64,000 nt of DNA, from NCBI RefSeq assembly GCF_002113375.1, contig NZ_NEHO01000020.1:1-64000 (forward strand), given 5' to 3'. The notes beneath the pieces were generated by a model. The model worked only from the letters and a program-made list of their open reading frames with translations. It was not told where the DNA came from and searched no databases. Positions 1-8,937 of the stretch are shown here, piece by piece (the stretch's first letter is position 1; the number at the start of each line of letters is the position of its first letter). This DNA comes from Pseudomonas sp. R37(2017). Lineage in GTDB: Bacteria > Pseudomonadota > Gammaproteobacteria > Pseudomonadales > Pseudomonadaceae. The position numbers and the translations under genes are program-made.

Positions 1-77
1 ATCGAGCAGTTGTCATCAAGAACCATGCTGGCAGCACGTTGCTTGAACTCGCGGGTATAGGTCTTTCGCTCTTGCAT
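1..77 (-). CDS. IS3-family transposase OrfA, N-terminal fragment
   Basis: The ATG is at 77-75 and is preceded on the minus strand by AGGAGG at 87-82. The 25 visible residues begin MQERKTYTREFKQRAASMVL, the typical start of the IS3-family OrfA helix-turn-helix protein, which recognises the terminal repeats and is normally extended into OrfAB by programmed frameshifting. The gene is cut by the window edge, so nothing can be said about whether the transposase is intact. Confidence 0.75.
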   Translation of the reverse strand, partial: MQERKTYTREFKQRAASMVLDDNCS

Positions 78-129
78 GGAACCTCCTGATTGGGCGAATT
101 ATATCGCCCTTAAGAGGTGTCCGGGATCA
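1..129 (-). mobile_element. Left end of an IS3-family insertion sequence (partial)
   Basis: The window opens inside an insertion sequence. On the minus strand the sequence starting at 129 reads TGATCCCGGACACC, an IS3-like terminal repeat beginning with TG, and leads directly into a transposase orfA start. The rest of the element, with orfB and the other terminal repeat, lies outside the window, so its completeness cannot be judged. The end of the element lies only 45 bp from the stop codon of the chemoreceptor gene, so insertion was just downstream of that gene. Confidence 0.75.
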
Positions 130-174
130 TTAGGCCAGTTCAGCACCCGCTCCTACAGGGCGGGCCTGAATTCA

Positions 175-2094
175 TCAGACCCGGAAGTGGCTCACCATCT
201 GCTGCAATTGCCCACCCAGCCGCGCCAGCTCAACGCTGGACTTGGCTGTCTCATCGCTCGCCGCGGCAGTCTGCTCCGACACATCGCGCACATTGATGAT
301 GCTGCGGCTGATCTCTTCGGCCACGACGCTTTGCTGTTCGGCCGCTGCGGCGATCTGCTGGTTCATCGACTGGATGTTGGACACCGTGCGGGTGATGCTC
401 TCCAGTGACTCGCCGGCCTTGCGGGTCAGGGCCACGCTGCTGTCGGTGAGGGTGCGGCTGTTGTTCATCACCGCGGAAACCTGTTGCGTGCCGTTCTGCA
501 GGCCAGCCACCAGGCCTTCGATTTCCTCGGTGGATTTTTGCGTGCGCTGGGCCAGGCCGCGGACCTCGTCGGCCACTACCGCAAAACCCCGACCGGCTTC
601 ACCGGCGCGGGCTGCTTCGATGGCGGCGTTGAGCGCCAGCAGGTTGGTCTGCTCGGCCACGGCCTTGATCACGTCCATGACGCTGCCGATCTTGTCGCTT
701 TCCTGTTGCAGCACGCTCATGGCTTCTGTGGAACGCACCACTTCGCTGGCCAGGCGTTCGATCTGGGCGATGGCTTCATTGACCACTTTGTCACCTTCAC
801 GGGCTTCGCCGTCCGCCGCCGCAGCGGCTTGCGAGGCTTCTTCGGCGTTGCGCGCGACTTCCTGCACCGTGGCGGTCATCTCGTGCATGGCAGTGGCGAC
901 CTGATCGGTCTCGACTTTCTGGCTGTTGACCCCGGCACTGGTCTGCTCGGTCACGGCCGACAGCTCTTCGGCGGCGCTGGCGATCTGGGTCACGCCGTCG
1001 CGGATGCCACTGATCAAGTCGCGCAGGGTCACGCCCATGCGCGCGATGCCTTGTTGCAACACGCCGAGTTCGTCACGACGGGTGACCCGCACGTTTTGCG
1101 ACAGGTCGCCGCTGGCGATGCGATCGACCACGGCCAGGGTTTCGCGCAATGGGCGGGTGATCTGGCGAGTGATGACCACGGCGGCAATGATGCCCACCAG
1201 CAATGCCAGCAATGTGCTGATCAGTTGCAAGGTGCGCGCCTGGGCGCTTTCGGCGTCACGGCGGTCGAGCTGGATCTGGTACAGCTGATCGCTCAGGGAC
1301 ACGATGGCGGCGCCCTGGTCGGTCATTTCCTTGCGTGCCTGAACCGCGTCATTGCTGGCGGCTTTATACGCCTGCAAGGCACTGCGATAGTCGCCCAGCG
1401 CGTTTTCCAACTGACGCAGGGCGTCTTGCCGAGAGTCGGCGAAATGTGCGTTCAGCGGTTTCAGGCTGGCGATGGCGGCGTCCAGTTGGCCGACGGCTTT
1501 TTGTTCGGTCTCGGCATTGGTGCTGGCGGTGTAGCCGCGCACTTCGTAGCGGGCCAGCAGGAAGGCTTCCCTGGCCGCCGTGATGGCCTGGAACTGTTCG
1601 AAACGCTGGTCGCTCTGCGGCATTTGCTGAACCCGGGTACTGATGTCGTTGATCAGCGTCTGGGCGGTTTCGGCGTTGGCGCTCATGGCGTCGCGGGCGC
1701 TATTGCCGGCGCGATAAGCGTTGCGCATTTTGCCCAGGGACGTCTTGTAGGCGTCGATGACGGCACCTTGCTCCCGGAGCAGCTTGAGGTTTTCCGGGCT
1801 CTTGAACTTTGCCAGCAGGGCTTGTTGCTGGGCCGAGAAGGCTTCGAGGGTGGTCTGTACGCTCTGTGCGGCGGTTTCATCGCCGTTGGTCAGCATGTAT
1901 TGCAGGCGAACCACCCGCAGCTTGGTCAGGCCGGCATTGAGCTGGGTGATATCGCTCATCCAGTTGCTGCGGTCGATCAACCCACCCAGGCTGGTCCAGC
2001 CGGTCAGGGCGAGGATGCAGGTCAGTGCCAGGACCAGGCCGAATCCAAGGCCCAGTTTCAGGTTCACGCTGATGTTGCCGAACCAGCTATTCAT
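175..2094 (-). CDS. Methyl-accepting chemotaxis protein, McpS-like (HBM sensor)
   Basis: Inner-membrane chemoreceptor that signals ligand binding to CheA/CheW. The protein has 639 residues: a first membrane helix at about 10-32, a long all-helical periplasmic region of about 240 residues, a second helix near residues 290-310 (LISTLLALLVGIIAAVVIT), a HAMP linker, and a cytoplasmic signalling domain with the conserved hairpin tip (AVVADEVRGLAQRTQKS). The size and the large helical sensor resemble the helical bimodular (HBM) receptors such as McpS of P. putida, which sense TCA-cycle acids; the ligand here is inferred, not shown. I chose the ATG at 2094, preceded by GGAGGAA about 6 nt upstream, because an upstream in-frame start at 2238 would add 48 residues without receptor-like character. 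The gene stands alone, with an IS end just beyond its stop. Confidence 0.9.
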   Translation of the reverse strand: MNSWFGNISVNLKLGLGFGLVLALTCILALTGWTSLGGLIDRSNWMSDITQLNAGLTKLRVVRLQYMLTNGDETAAQSVQTTLEAFSAQQQALLAKFKSPENLKLLREQGAVIDAYKTSLGKMRNAYRAGNSARDAMSANAETAQTLINDISTRVQQMPQSDQRFEQFQAITAAREAFLLARYEVRGYTASTNAETEQKAVGQLDAAIASLKPLNAHFADSRQDALRQLENALGDYRSALQAYKAASNDAVQARKEMTDQGAAIVSLSDQLYQIQLDRRDAESAQARTLQLISTLLALLVGIIAAVVITRQITRPLRETLAVVDRIASGDLSQNVRVTRRDELGVLQQGIARMGVTLRDLISGIRDGVTQIASAAEELSAVTEQTSAGVNSQKVETDQVATAMHEMTATVQEVARNAEEASQAAAAADGEAREGDKVVNEAIAQIERLASEVVRSTEAMSVLQQESDKIGSVMDVIKAVAEQTNLLALNAAIEAARAGEAGRGFAVVADEVRGLAQRTQKSTEEIEGLVAGLQNGTQQVSAVMNNSRTLTDSSVALTRKAGESLESITRTVSNIQSMNQQIAAAAEQQSVVAEEISRSIINVRDVSEQTAAASDETAKSSVELARLGGQLQQMVSHFRV

Positions 2095-2353
2095 CAAATT
2101 CCTCCAGGAACGTAGTGCTTCTTTGTCGTTGGTTGGCTGGAAGATTGTTTTTTTTGGGGGCCGCCAAGCTGTGTAAGCAGGATGTATCGGCAGCAATCCC
2201 GGGAGCTGAAAGGATTTTTCCGACGGGGGCTGTAACAAGGTTTTTACAGGGCTTTTGAGCTTTTTTTCACATCGGTTTCACCAGCCACCGACGCACACTT
2301 CTTTAACCTGCCGGGATCTAATGAGGTGGTGCGTGCCGGCGAGGCGGCCTGTT

Positions 2354-3025
2354 GTGGAATTAAGACTGCGTCTTTTCGGGAAAAAGCGCTCGATCGACCT
2401 GAACCGTTTCGCCCGTTATCGCAACGCGCTGGTGGTGTTGGCTTCGACGCTGCTGGTGATTCCGCTGACCGTGTTCCTGCTGCGTCCCGCCACCGCTCCG
2501 GACCTGGCTCATGGCAATGCGAGCGGTGCGCAGGCGTTGCTGACCGGGTGGGCCAAGGGCGACTTGATCGTGCTGGTGCGCCACGTTGAACGCTGCGATC
2601 ACTCGTCGGCTCCTTGCCTGATCGGTAACGATGGCATTACCGAGCGCTCGCGCAGTGTTGCCACAAGTGTCGGGGCGCATTTCCAGAGCCTGGGCCTGGA
2701 CAAGACCGATATCTACAACAGCCCGATCCTGCGTGCGGCGCAGACGGCCAACTTCATGTTCAACAAGGTCGGCACGGGCGAATTCTGGTTGATCAGTTGC
2801 AAGGGCACCATGCTGCGTGACGCGTTGGCGCACAAGGTGGTCGGGCGTAACTTGATTCTGGTGACCCACAGCGAATGCATGGCGCAACTGGAAAAAGACC
2901 TCGATTTACCGACTTCCACCCTGGGTTACGGGGCTTCCTTGTTTATCTCCGTCGAGACGCCGCAAGCTCCGCGCATGCTTGGTTTTATCGAAGCATCGGA
3001 TTGGCCCACGGTGAAGTCCCATTGA
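2354..3025 (+). CDS. Ais/PmrG-like histidine phosphatase, membrane-anchored
   Basis: Histidine-phosphatase-superfamily enzyme. One N-terminal membrane segment (about residues 20-40) is followed by a periplasmic domain with the phospho-acceptor motif VLVRHVERC and the second catalytic histidine in LVTHSEC. The local pattern RHxERCDxS...C...GIT, then DIYNSP and AQTA, closely follows E. coli Ais as I remember it, which removes phosphate from heptose II of the LPS core. That substrate is inferred by similarity. The start is uncertain: I prefer GTG at 2354 with GAGGCGG upstream, but ATG at 2321 or the frame opening at 2255 are possible. The PAP2 phosphatase gene follows after 31 bp, so the two are probably co-transcribed and may both act on envelope phosphates. 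Confidence 0.7.
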   Translation: MELRLRLFGKKRSIDLNRFARYRNALVVLASTLLVIPLTVFLLRPATAPDLAHGNASGAQALLTGWAKGDLIVLVRHVERCDHSSAPCLIGNDGITERSRSVATSVGAHFQSLGLDKTDIYNSPILRAAQTANFMFNKVGTGEFWLISCKGTMLRDALAHKVVGRNLILVTHSECMAQLEKDLDLPTSTLGYGASLFISVETPQAPRMLGFIEASDWPTVKSH

Positions 3026-3056
3026 ATTTCACCCTCTCTTTGATTCAGGACTCCGC

Positions 3057-3890
3057 ATGTTTCCCGCTTCCCGCTACCGCTTTTATGCGGTGAATTTTGG
3101 AATTCCGCTGGCCTGCGCCGTCGCGGTTTTCCTGATGTTCGACATGACCACGATCGACATCGCCTTCAACAACTATTTTTTTGATCCGGTGACGCAGACG
3201 TTCCCGTTGGACCAGATCCATCTGTTCGAAAAGATCACCCACAAATGGGCACGGATCATCCCGAACTGGACCGGCGAAATTGCCATTGTCGGTGCCTTGC
3301 TGTCGTTTCTCTGGCCGCGTCTGAAGGCTGAAAAACACTCGAAGATCATCGCGTTCCTGGAAAAAATCAAAGTCGCACCGGTGCTGCGCTTTGCCACCCG
3401 GCACCGTCGTGATTTTCTCTACGTGGTGTTCGTGTTTTCCGTCAGCACCGGGGTGATTCACTACCTCAAGGCCCACACCAGCGTGTATTGCCCGATCGAG
3501 ACGACCCTGTACGGCGGCAAAATGGTGCACGTCGAGTGGTACGAGAATTTCAAACTGTTCAAGACCGCCGGTGAGGGGCGCTGCTGGCCGGGCGGACATG
3601 CGTCGGGTGGTTTCACCATGCTGGCTCTGTACTTCGTGGCTCGCCGTTATCGCTGGCGCTATTCCAAAGCGATCATGTACGGCTCGCTGACCCTCGGTTT
3701 CATTTATGGCACAACGCGGGTGCTGCAAGGCTGGCACTACATGTCCCACACCTTCTGGGCCGGGATCTTTGTGTGGCTGGCATGTCTGCTGACAGCGCTG
3801 GCGTTCTACGGGCGAGCGAGGCTGGAACAGCCGGTGCTCTCCAAAGAGCAACAACCGATGCCGGTGGCTGAGACTCAACCTGCGAATTGA
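3057..3890 (+). CDS. PAP2-family membrane lipid phosphatase
   Basis: Integral membrane phosphatase of the PAP2 superfamily, 277 residues with about six hydrophobic segments. Motif 2 is seen as GGHASGG (in place of PSGH) and motif 3 as TTRVLQGWHYMSH, supplying the catalytic histidines that take phosphate from a lipid on the periplasmic side. The cysteine-containing insert between them and the overall form recall lipid A phosphatases of the LpxE/LpxF type, but undecaprenyl pyrophosphate or phosphatidylglycerol phosphate are also possible substrates. It follows the Ais-like gene by 31 bp and ends in a strong intrinsic terminator, so this is a two-gene unit that may adjust the negative charge of the cell surface. 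Confidence 0.8.
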   Translation: MFPASRYRFYAVNFGIPLACAVAVFLMFDMTTIDIAFNNYFFDPVTQTFPLDQIHLFEKITHKWARIIPNWTGEIAIVGALLSFLWPRLKAEKHSKIIAFLEKIKVAPVLRFATRHRRDFLYVVFVFSVSTGVIHYLKAHTSVYCPIETTLYGGKMVHVEWYENFKLFKTAGEGRCWPGGHASGGFTMLALYFVARRYRWRYSKAIMYGSLTLGFIYGTTRVLQGWHYMSHTFWAGIFVWLACLLTALAFYGRARLEQPVLSKEQQPMPVAETQPAN

Positions 3891-3906
3891 GTTGGCGTTT
3901 AAATGC

Positions 3907-3940
3907 AAAACCCGCAACCCGAAAGGGCTGCGGGTTTTTT
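3907..3940 (+). terminator. Intrinsic terminator of the phosphatase pair
   Basis: The arms AAAACCCGCA and TGCGGGTTTT enclose a 12-nt loop and are followed by a run of T, 16 bp after the PAP2 gene stop. This closes the two-gene unit. The leading A tract means it could also work from the minus strand. Confidence 0.85.
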
Positions 3941-4171
3941 GTTGCCTGAGGAAACCTTCAGAAAGCTCAGGGTTTGTGTGCGACAGCATTCGCAGGCAAT
4001 AAAAGGTGCCCGAACGCTGATCGTCGTAAAGGAAGGGTCCTTCCTGATTTACCGACTCCTCCTACAGCTATCTGTTTTTTACCCTGTTAGCGTGCCTGCC
4101 TGTTTTTGCGAACACGAACCAGGGACGGTTTGGACGTCGCGCTTCTTTTCCTCTTCGCTAAGGACCAGCGT

Positions 4172-4279
4172 ATGTTCCAGTCGATCCATGCGGCGCCTTG
4201 GGTGTTGCAGATTCCTGCTATACGGCGAGGCGTCACCTCGGGACAGGCGATCACGCCACCGCCGGGAGACTGGCCATGA
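4172..4279 (+). CDS. Possible 35-residue leader ORF overlapping the effector start
   Basis: A short ORF (begins MFQSIHAAPWVLQIPAIRRG) starts at an ATG with AAGGA seven bases upstream and ends in a TGA that overlaps the effector ATG as ATGA. It is not recognised. The overlap is the kind used for translational coupling, and VasX-type effector genes usually follow a chaperone or VgrG gene, so this may be the surviving 3' end of such a gene or a small leader. No coding statistics or homologue supports it beyond the start and stop geometry. Confidence 0.3.
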   Translation: MFQSIHAAPWVLQIPAIRRGVTSGQAITPPPGDWP

Positions 4280-7200
4280 GCGCCCGGCGACCGCCCCGAG
4301 TCTCTCCCAACATCGTCGCCAGGGCCAAGAGCGCCAAGGACATCCGCTCGCCCCTCGCGCTGTGCCCCTTGATGGGGCCCAAAGTGCAACTGCTGCCGCT
4401 GCGCTACGGACTGGTCGAACACCTTGACCCCTCATCCGCACTGTCCATGCCGCTCAAGCTGAACAGCCAGCCCCTGGGCATCCGCCTGCTGCGCGACGGT
4501 TACCTGTACATCATCGACAACGGCACCGGTTACCTGCACGAATACCACGTCGAGCAAGGGCAGATCAGCAAACTGCTGTGGCAGGGCCAGGACGTGACGA
4601 GTGATACGCGCACCACGTCGGTGGGCGAGCCTCACCTGGTCTTCAACCGACAACACACGCTGTTCGCCAGCTATTCGGAAATCCAGTGGACGGCCTTCAA
4701 ATGTGCGCAAGTGCTGAAGCTCAGCAGCGAGCGCGAGCGCCTGATGCAACGCATCGAGCCGGGCAAGGCCTGTCCATCCAATGGCGGCGCAGATTTGTTG
4801 AGCGAGCGCCAGGCCCGGGCCTGGCTGGCCGAGGTCGAGGAAACCTATGCGGCAGCCGAAGGCAACAGGCATGTGCCATTGCCCGAGGGCGCCCACCCGC
4901 AAGAGCGCCAACCTTACAGTTGGGAAAGCACGCCACTGTTTTTCGACACTGACATTGAATTGCTCACCAGCCGGTTGCTGGGCCTCTACCAGGACAATTT
5001 CCTGTTTCTGCTGTTGCGCGACGACTTTGGCGTGATGCGTGACCTGGCCAGCGCCCAACTGCAGGTTGCCGACTGGATCGAGCAGTGGAGCGCCGACGAG
5101 GCCACCCAGCGCAAGTACCTCACCGGTGTCTACATCCAGTCCCTGTACGAGGTGACCTCGGCGCGCCTTGAAGCGCTGGCCGTCACCGATCCCGCCGTCA
5201 AGGCCCTGCAGGAAGACACCGACGCCGCGCAGCAGGCTGCCATTGAGGATTATCTGCGCACCCGGCGCGACCATGGCGAATCACCGATTTATGGCGACGA
5301 GGCCTACTGGCGCGAGGCGGCGAGCAGCGATCCTTACGCGCGCGCCGTCGTCAACCTGCAGGACGCCTTGGGTCCAGTGCTGTGGCAAAAACATCGCGGC
5401 GCCCTCAACAAACTCCACCTGCAAAGCTGGGAGGTGTTGCAGGGCCAAAAAATCGGCCAACGCGGCATCGATCATCTGGTCAATCGGCCTGACATGGAAG
5501 CCTTCGTCAGCCAACAGCAAACCCTGCTCAGCCACTGGCACAAGCGATTGCAAGCCATTCGCGAAGACCGCTTGAGCATGATCACCGGCGGCCACTTCCA
5601 CCGTGCGGCCTGGTACTACGACTTCTGGAACGACACGCAGGTCCGGCACCGCCTGGAAACCGAATTCCTCTGCGTGGCCGGCCTGTGCTGGAACCGCGAA
5701 GCCAGCGAAAAGCTGGCCACCTACCTCAACAGCAACCTGCTCACCGTGGTGCCGGGGCTCGACACCCTGATCCTCGCCGATCAGATGGACGTGAGCAAAA
5801 AACTCATGGACCTGAGCAACGTCTCGATCCAGCTCGCCACGGCCCAGGAAAGCCTTGCCGGCGTGACGGCGCTGAGCAACCAGTTCAGGCGCTTGATGAC
5901 CGAGCGGTTGCCGAATTTCGAGGATTTGAATACGCGGTTCAGGGGGCTGCAGAGTTTGTTGGAGGGGGCGTATAACCCGGCCAGGCAACTGAAAATTGCG
6001 GACAGACTCGATTTAGCCCTCCGCGATTTTCGTCTGGGAGCGTCAATCGATCCCAATAGTTTCATCCGTGGCCTCGATACAGCGGCACGCCTGCAATTGC
6101 TGCGCGAGTTTTCCCGCAGCGGCCTGACCCTGCGGGCGGCGTCGGCTCACGAAATCCAGACGTTCAACCAGAACCGCGATGCCGCCCTCGAACTGCGCCG
6201 CCAGCTCAAGGACAGCTACCAACAGCGTCGTAACGAGATGTCACGGCAAGTCTACGGTTTGACCCCGCCCGACAGCGAACTGGTGCATAACCAGCGGATC
6301 AATCAGCTCAGGGCCGCGCTGGTGCCGCTGGAAAACGCCCTCAGTCAGGCGTTGACGGTCGGTGGCAGCGGGCCGGGGCAGATCGGCACCGTGATCGATG
6401 GCATGGCCCCGGCGCTGCGTGAGGAAATGCAGCGCACCGTGGGTGATTTCCGTGCGCGGGGGACCTTTGGCCAGCCGCTGCTGAGTGCGTTGAAATCCGG
6501 CGGGGACGGGATTGCGTTGTTGCTGTTTGTTTATCAGGGGCAGAAGTTTTTGGAGGCGTTGAGTTCGTTTAGCAAAACGACGGATCACTCCCTTTCAGAA
6601 CTCGGTGTCATCGCTGAATCGTTTATCGGTATGTCGGCAGCGGGCTTTTCTGCAGTACAGGGATTATCGGTAACGATTCTTCAGGCCCATATCGAGCAGA
6701 TGGATAGCGCCGCTGGCAAACTCAATACCATGAGCCGCTTGGGGCGCTGGAGCGGTATTGCAGGGAATGCTGCATTTGGGTTTGGAGCATTGGCCGCCGC
6801 AATCGATTTAGGCAAACACTCCCAGCAATGGGCCAAGGCCCTGGCCGAAGGCAACCCCCAGGCCCTGGCCGCCACAACCCTGCAAATCGCCGGCGACGGC
6901 ATCCTGGTGGGCACCAACACCTGGGGCGCCAAACACACGACCTCGATCATCAATCAGATCCTCAAAAAACCTGCCGAGCTTCGGGCGATCGCCTGGGCTG
7001 AAGCCAGCCCTCGGCTGCTGAGTATCGCCGCCAGAGCCAACCTGGTGGGATTGATCGGCACCGCCCTGCAATTGACGGGCGAAGCCCTGTTCAACTACTT
7101 CAACCTGGACGCCCTGCAAAAATGGCTGCAAACCAGTGCCTGGGGGCACGCCAACTTGCAGCGCAGCTTGCCGGAGGACTGGACCGCCCTGGCCAGGGTG

Positions 7201-7710
7201 GTGCAGCAACCCACCTGTGAACTGATCCGCGATGCTTCGCGCACCTACTTGCAACTGCACCTGCCCGGCGTCCGTACCCGGGAAATGGACAGCCGCCAAT
7301 TGCAGCTGCAGGTTTATCAGCGCACCCGCGATCTGCTTCTGCCCCGGCCCTACAGTCCGCACTTGCCACCCGCGCGCTGGCAGGCCTGCAGTGCCGCCTG
7401 GGCGGCCGTTGCCAGGGTCGTCAGCCAAGAGGACGAGGCGTTGACCCTGCACCTGCCGATTGGTGAATACCAGCAAACGACGGATTTCGCCCTGGCGCTG
7501 AACATCGGTTACCAACTGGAAGCCGAGCGCGACTTGATCCATCGCACCTGTTTTGTCCTGCGCGACCTGCGCATCGCCACGGCGCACTATCGACGGCTGC
7601 CGGCCCAGGGCCGGTTCAAGGTCGACGCAGTGGAAAGCTTGCCCTCCGGTCTCGGCCAGACGCCGTTCTGGCTGTTCAAACGTGACGAAATGGCGACGGA
7701 CGATGTTTAG
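4276..7710 (+). CDS. VasX-like type VI secretion pore-forming effector
   Basis: Large protein of 1144 residues. The N-terminal region (about residues 30-190: CPLMGPKVQLLPLRYGLVE, then GIRLLRDGYLYIID) matches what I know as the VasX N-terminal domain of T6SS effectors. A long helical middle follows, and hydrophobic stretches near residues 746-765, 772-801, 826-845 and 914-942 fit a colicin-like membrane-inserting region; V. cholerae VasX (about 1085 residues) has a similar plan and depolarises target membranes. The C-terminal 160 residues are soluble and end FWLFKRDEMATDDV. GGGAG lies about 9 nt before the ATG. No T6SS structural, VgrG or chaperone gene is nearby, so delivery must use apparatus encoded elsewhere. 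The stop overlaps the start of the first immunity-like gene by 8 bp, indicating coupled expression. Confidence 0.85.
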   Translation: MSARRPPRVSPNIVARAKSAKDIRSPLALCPLMGPKVQLLPLRYGLVEHLDPSSALSMPLKLNSQPLGIRLLRDGYLYIIDNGTGYLHEYHVEQGQISKLLWQGQDVTSDTRTTSVGEPHLVFNRQHTLFASYSEIQWTAFKCAQVLKLSSERERLMQRIEPGKACPSNGGADLLSERQARAWLAEVEETYAAAEGNRHVPLPEGAHPQERQPYSWESTPLFFDTDIELLTSRLLGLYQDNFLFLLLRDDFGVMRDLASAQLQVADWIEQWSADEATQRKYLTGVYIQSLYEVTSARLEALAVTDPAVKALQEDTDAAQQAAIEDYLRTRRDHGESPIYGDEAYWREAASSDPYARAVVNLQDALGPVLWQKHRGALNKLHLQSWEVLQGQKIGQRGIDHLVNRPDMEAFVSQQQTLLSHWHKRLQAIREDRLSMITGGHFHRAAWYYDFWNDTQVRHRLETEFLCVAGLCWNREASEKLATYLNSNLLTVVPGLDTLILADQMDVSKKLMDLSNVSIQLATAQESLAGVTALSNQFRRLMTERLPNFEDLNTRFRGLQSLLEGAYNPARQLKIADRLDLALRDFRLGASIDPNSFIRGLDTAARLQLLREFSRSGLTLRAASAHEIQTFNQNRDAALELRRQLKDSYQQRRNEMSRQVYGLTPPDSELVHNQRINQLRAALVPLENALSQALTVGGSGPGQIGTVIDGMAPALREEMQRTVGDFRARGTFGQPLLSALKSGGDGIALLLFVYQGQKFLEALSSFSKTTDHSLSELGVIAESFIGMSAAGFSAVQGLSVTILQAHIEQMDSAAGKLNTMSRLGRWSGIAGNAAFGFGALAAAIDLGKHSQQWAKALAEGNPQALAATTLQIAGDGILVGTNTWGAKHTTSIINQILKKPAELRAIAWAEASPRLLSIAARANLVGLIGTALQLTGEALFNYFNLDALQKWLQTSAWGHANLQRSLPEDWTALARVVQQPTCELIRDASRTYLQLHLPGVRTREMDSRQLQLQVYQRTRDLLLPRPYSPHLPPARWQACSAAWAAVARVVSQEDEALTLHLPIGEYQQTTDFALALNIGYQLEAERDLIHRTCFVLRDLRIATAHYRRLPAQGRFKVDAVESLPSGLGQTPFWLFKRDEMATDDV

Positions 7711-8881
7711 CCGTCTGTTCAAACGCAAGAAGAAGCCCGACACCACCGAGCCGGCACCGGACATTCGCAGTCAACGGCCCAGTGCCGGAGAGCGGCGGGT
7801 CAGTGGGCTGAACGAAACGCTGTTTCTCGCACTGTTGCCGGTTTACACCGGGCAGGCGCAAGTGTCCCGGCGTAATTTTTCGGCGATGAACGAGACCTAT
7901 CTGGAGTTGGGGGGGAGCAACTACGGGATGGTGGAGTTGGGGAAAAGATTGGCGATTCAGATATGGATCGCCTTGTTCACCGCATTCATCGCTCCCAGTT
8001 TTGTAATTTTATATGGTGTGCTTTTTTATCCAGAAAATTTTCCGGCACCGTTTAAGGATCTCATCAATGGAATCAAAGTGTTTTCAAGTTACGCACTTCT
8101 ATTCATTCTCCCCATCGGCGCCTTCATCTACGGCATGCTTTCCAACGTCCGAGCCCTGGCCAAAAGCTACCCGTTGCGCTTCAACCGCCAACGCCGCGAA
8201 GTCTGCTACATCGACGACACCACCCACCGCGTGCTGATCGTGCCCTGGGAAAGTGTGGTGGCCTGGGTCGCCTGCAGCCAGGGTGTCACCAGCTACTGTG
8301 CCCTGCGCGATTACACCTTCGGCATGGGCCTGGAGGACGAAGAGCAGGACACAGTGCAGTTCATCCTGTCAGCCCAGCCCAGCGATGTGCATGCACTGGG
8401 CATGTGGGCGGCCATTCGCAACTACATGGAAGAAGGGGAACTGGTGGACACGCCAAACCCCATGCTTGCGGCATTGAGCATCACCCTGAGCGAGGACGAA
8501 CTCAAACCCTACGAAGGGCTGCACACGTTTGAAATCGAGCGGCTGGACGCCCGGTTCATGGGCGATCTCGACGATGGTATGGATGATGCCTACCGCAAGC
8601 GTTACGGGTATCCACAGCCCACCAGGTGGCCTCTGCGCTGGTGGTACGTACGCCGCGTCCTGACCTTCTGGAAAATGCCCTACCTGATCGCCGAATGGGC
8701 GCACCGCAAAGGCCGCCCGATCCTGCCTGACCGTGTGCAAGCCTGGTCACAGCCCTTGCCCCCGAAGCAATGGGCCCAACCCAGCCCGGCCCTGCAAAAA
8801 GCCAACGCCCTGGTCAAAACCGCCATGGACAAAAAAGGTGCGAATTTCATCGATGCCTGCAAAGCGGCGGGTCTGCATTGA
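7703..8881 (+). CDS. Immunity-like membrane protein, copy 1 (DUF6708 type)
   Basis: 392 residues. A conserved basic N-terminus (MFSRLFKRKKK) and a soluble stretch are followed by two membrane helices at about residues 77-100 and 115-140 (IWIALFTAFIAPSFVILYGV and YALLFILPIGAFIYGM) and a conserved cytosolic domain of about 250 residues. I recall this family as DUF6708, often next to VasX-like genes. From its position directly after a pore-forming effector and from its two helices, I infer that it is the immunity protein protecting the producer's inner membrane. The ATG overlaps the effector stop by 8 bp. This copy has an unpaired change of two conserved positions (VACSQGVTSYCAL where the others have VARSQGVTSYGAL), giving two extra cysteines. 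Confidence 0.75.
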   Translation: MFSRLFKRKKKPDTTEPAPDIRSQRPSAGERRVSGLNETLFLALLPVYTGQAQVSRRNFSAMNETYLELGGSNYGMVELGKRLAIQIWIALFTAFIAPSFVILYGVLFYPENFPAPFKDLINGIKVFSSYALLFILPIGAFIYGMLSNVRALAKSYPLRFNRQRREVCYIDDTTHRVLIVPWESVVAWVACSQGVTSYCALRDYTFGMGLEDEEQDTVQFILSAQPSDVHALGMWAAIRNYMEEGELVDTPNPMLAALSITLSEDELKPYEGLHTFEIERLDARFMGDLDDGMDDAYRKRYGYPQPTRWPLRWWYVRRVLTFWKMPYLIAEWAHRKGRPILPDRVQAWSQPLPPKQWAQPSPALQKANALVKTAMDKKGANFIDACKAAGLH

Positions 8882-8886
8882 GTGCG

Positions 8887-8937
8887 GCGCCTTTCTGGTT
8901 CCTCAGCCGAGACGAAATGGTGACGGACGATGTTTAG
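8887..8937 (+). pseudogene. Relic of an effector C-terminus between copies 1 and 2
   Basis: The gap between the immunity-like genes reads in frame APFWFLSRDEMVTDDV-stop, matching the effector's own end TPFWLFKRDEMATDDV-stop. As in the intact pair, its stop overlaps the next ATG by 8 bp. It is therefore the 3' tip of a lost or donor VasX-type gene carried along with its immunity gene, and it differs from the resident toxin at several residues. Confidence 0.7.

Noticed and set aside
484..2115. 543-codon open frame on the + strand
   Set aside because: Antisense shadow of the chemoreceptor, whose signalling domain is unmistakable.
4030..4056. Short inverted repeat GGAAGG-GT-CCTTCC upstream of the effector
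   Set aside because: Six-base arms without a promoter or terminator context. Chance is likely.
6808..7764. 318-codon open frame on the minus strand opposite the effector end
   Set aside because: Shadow of the effector gene; no domain and no start signal.
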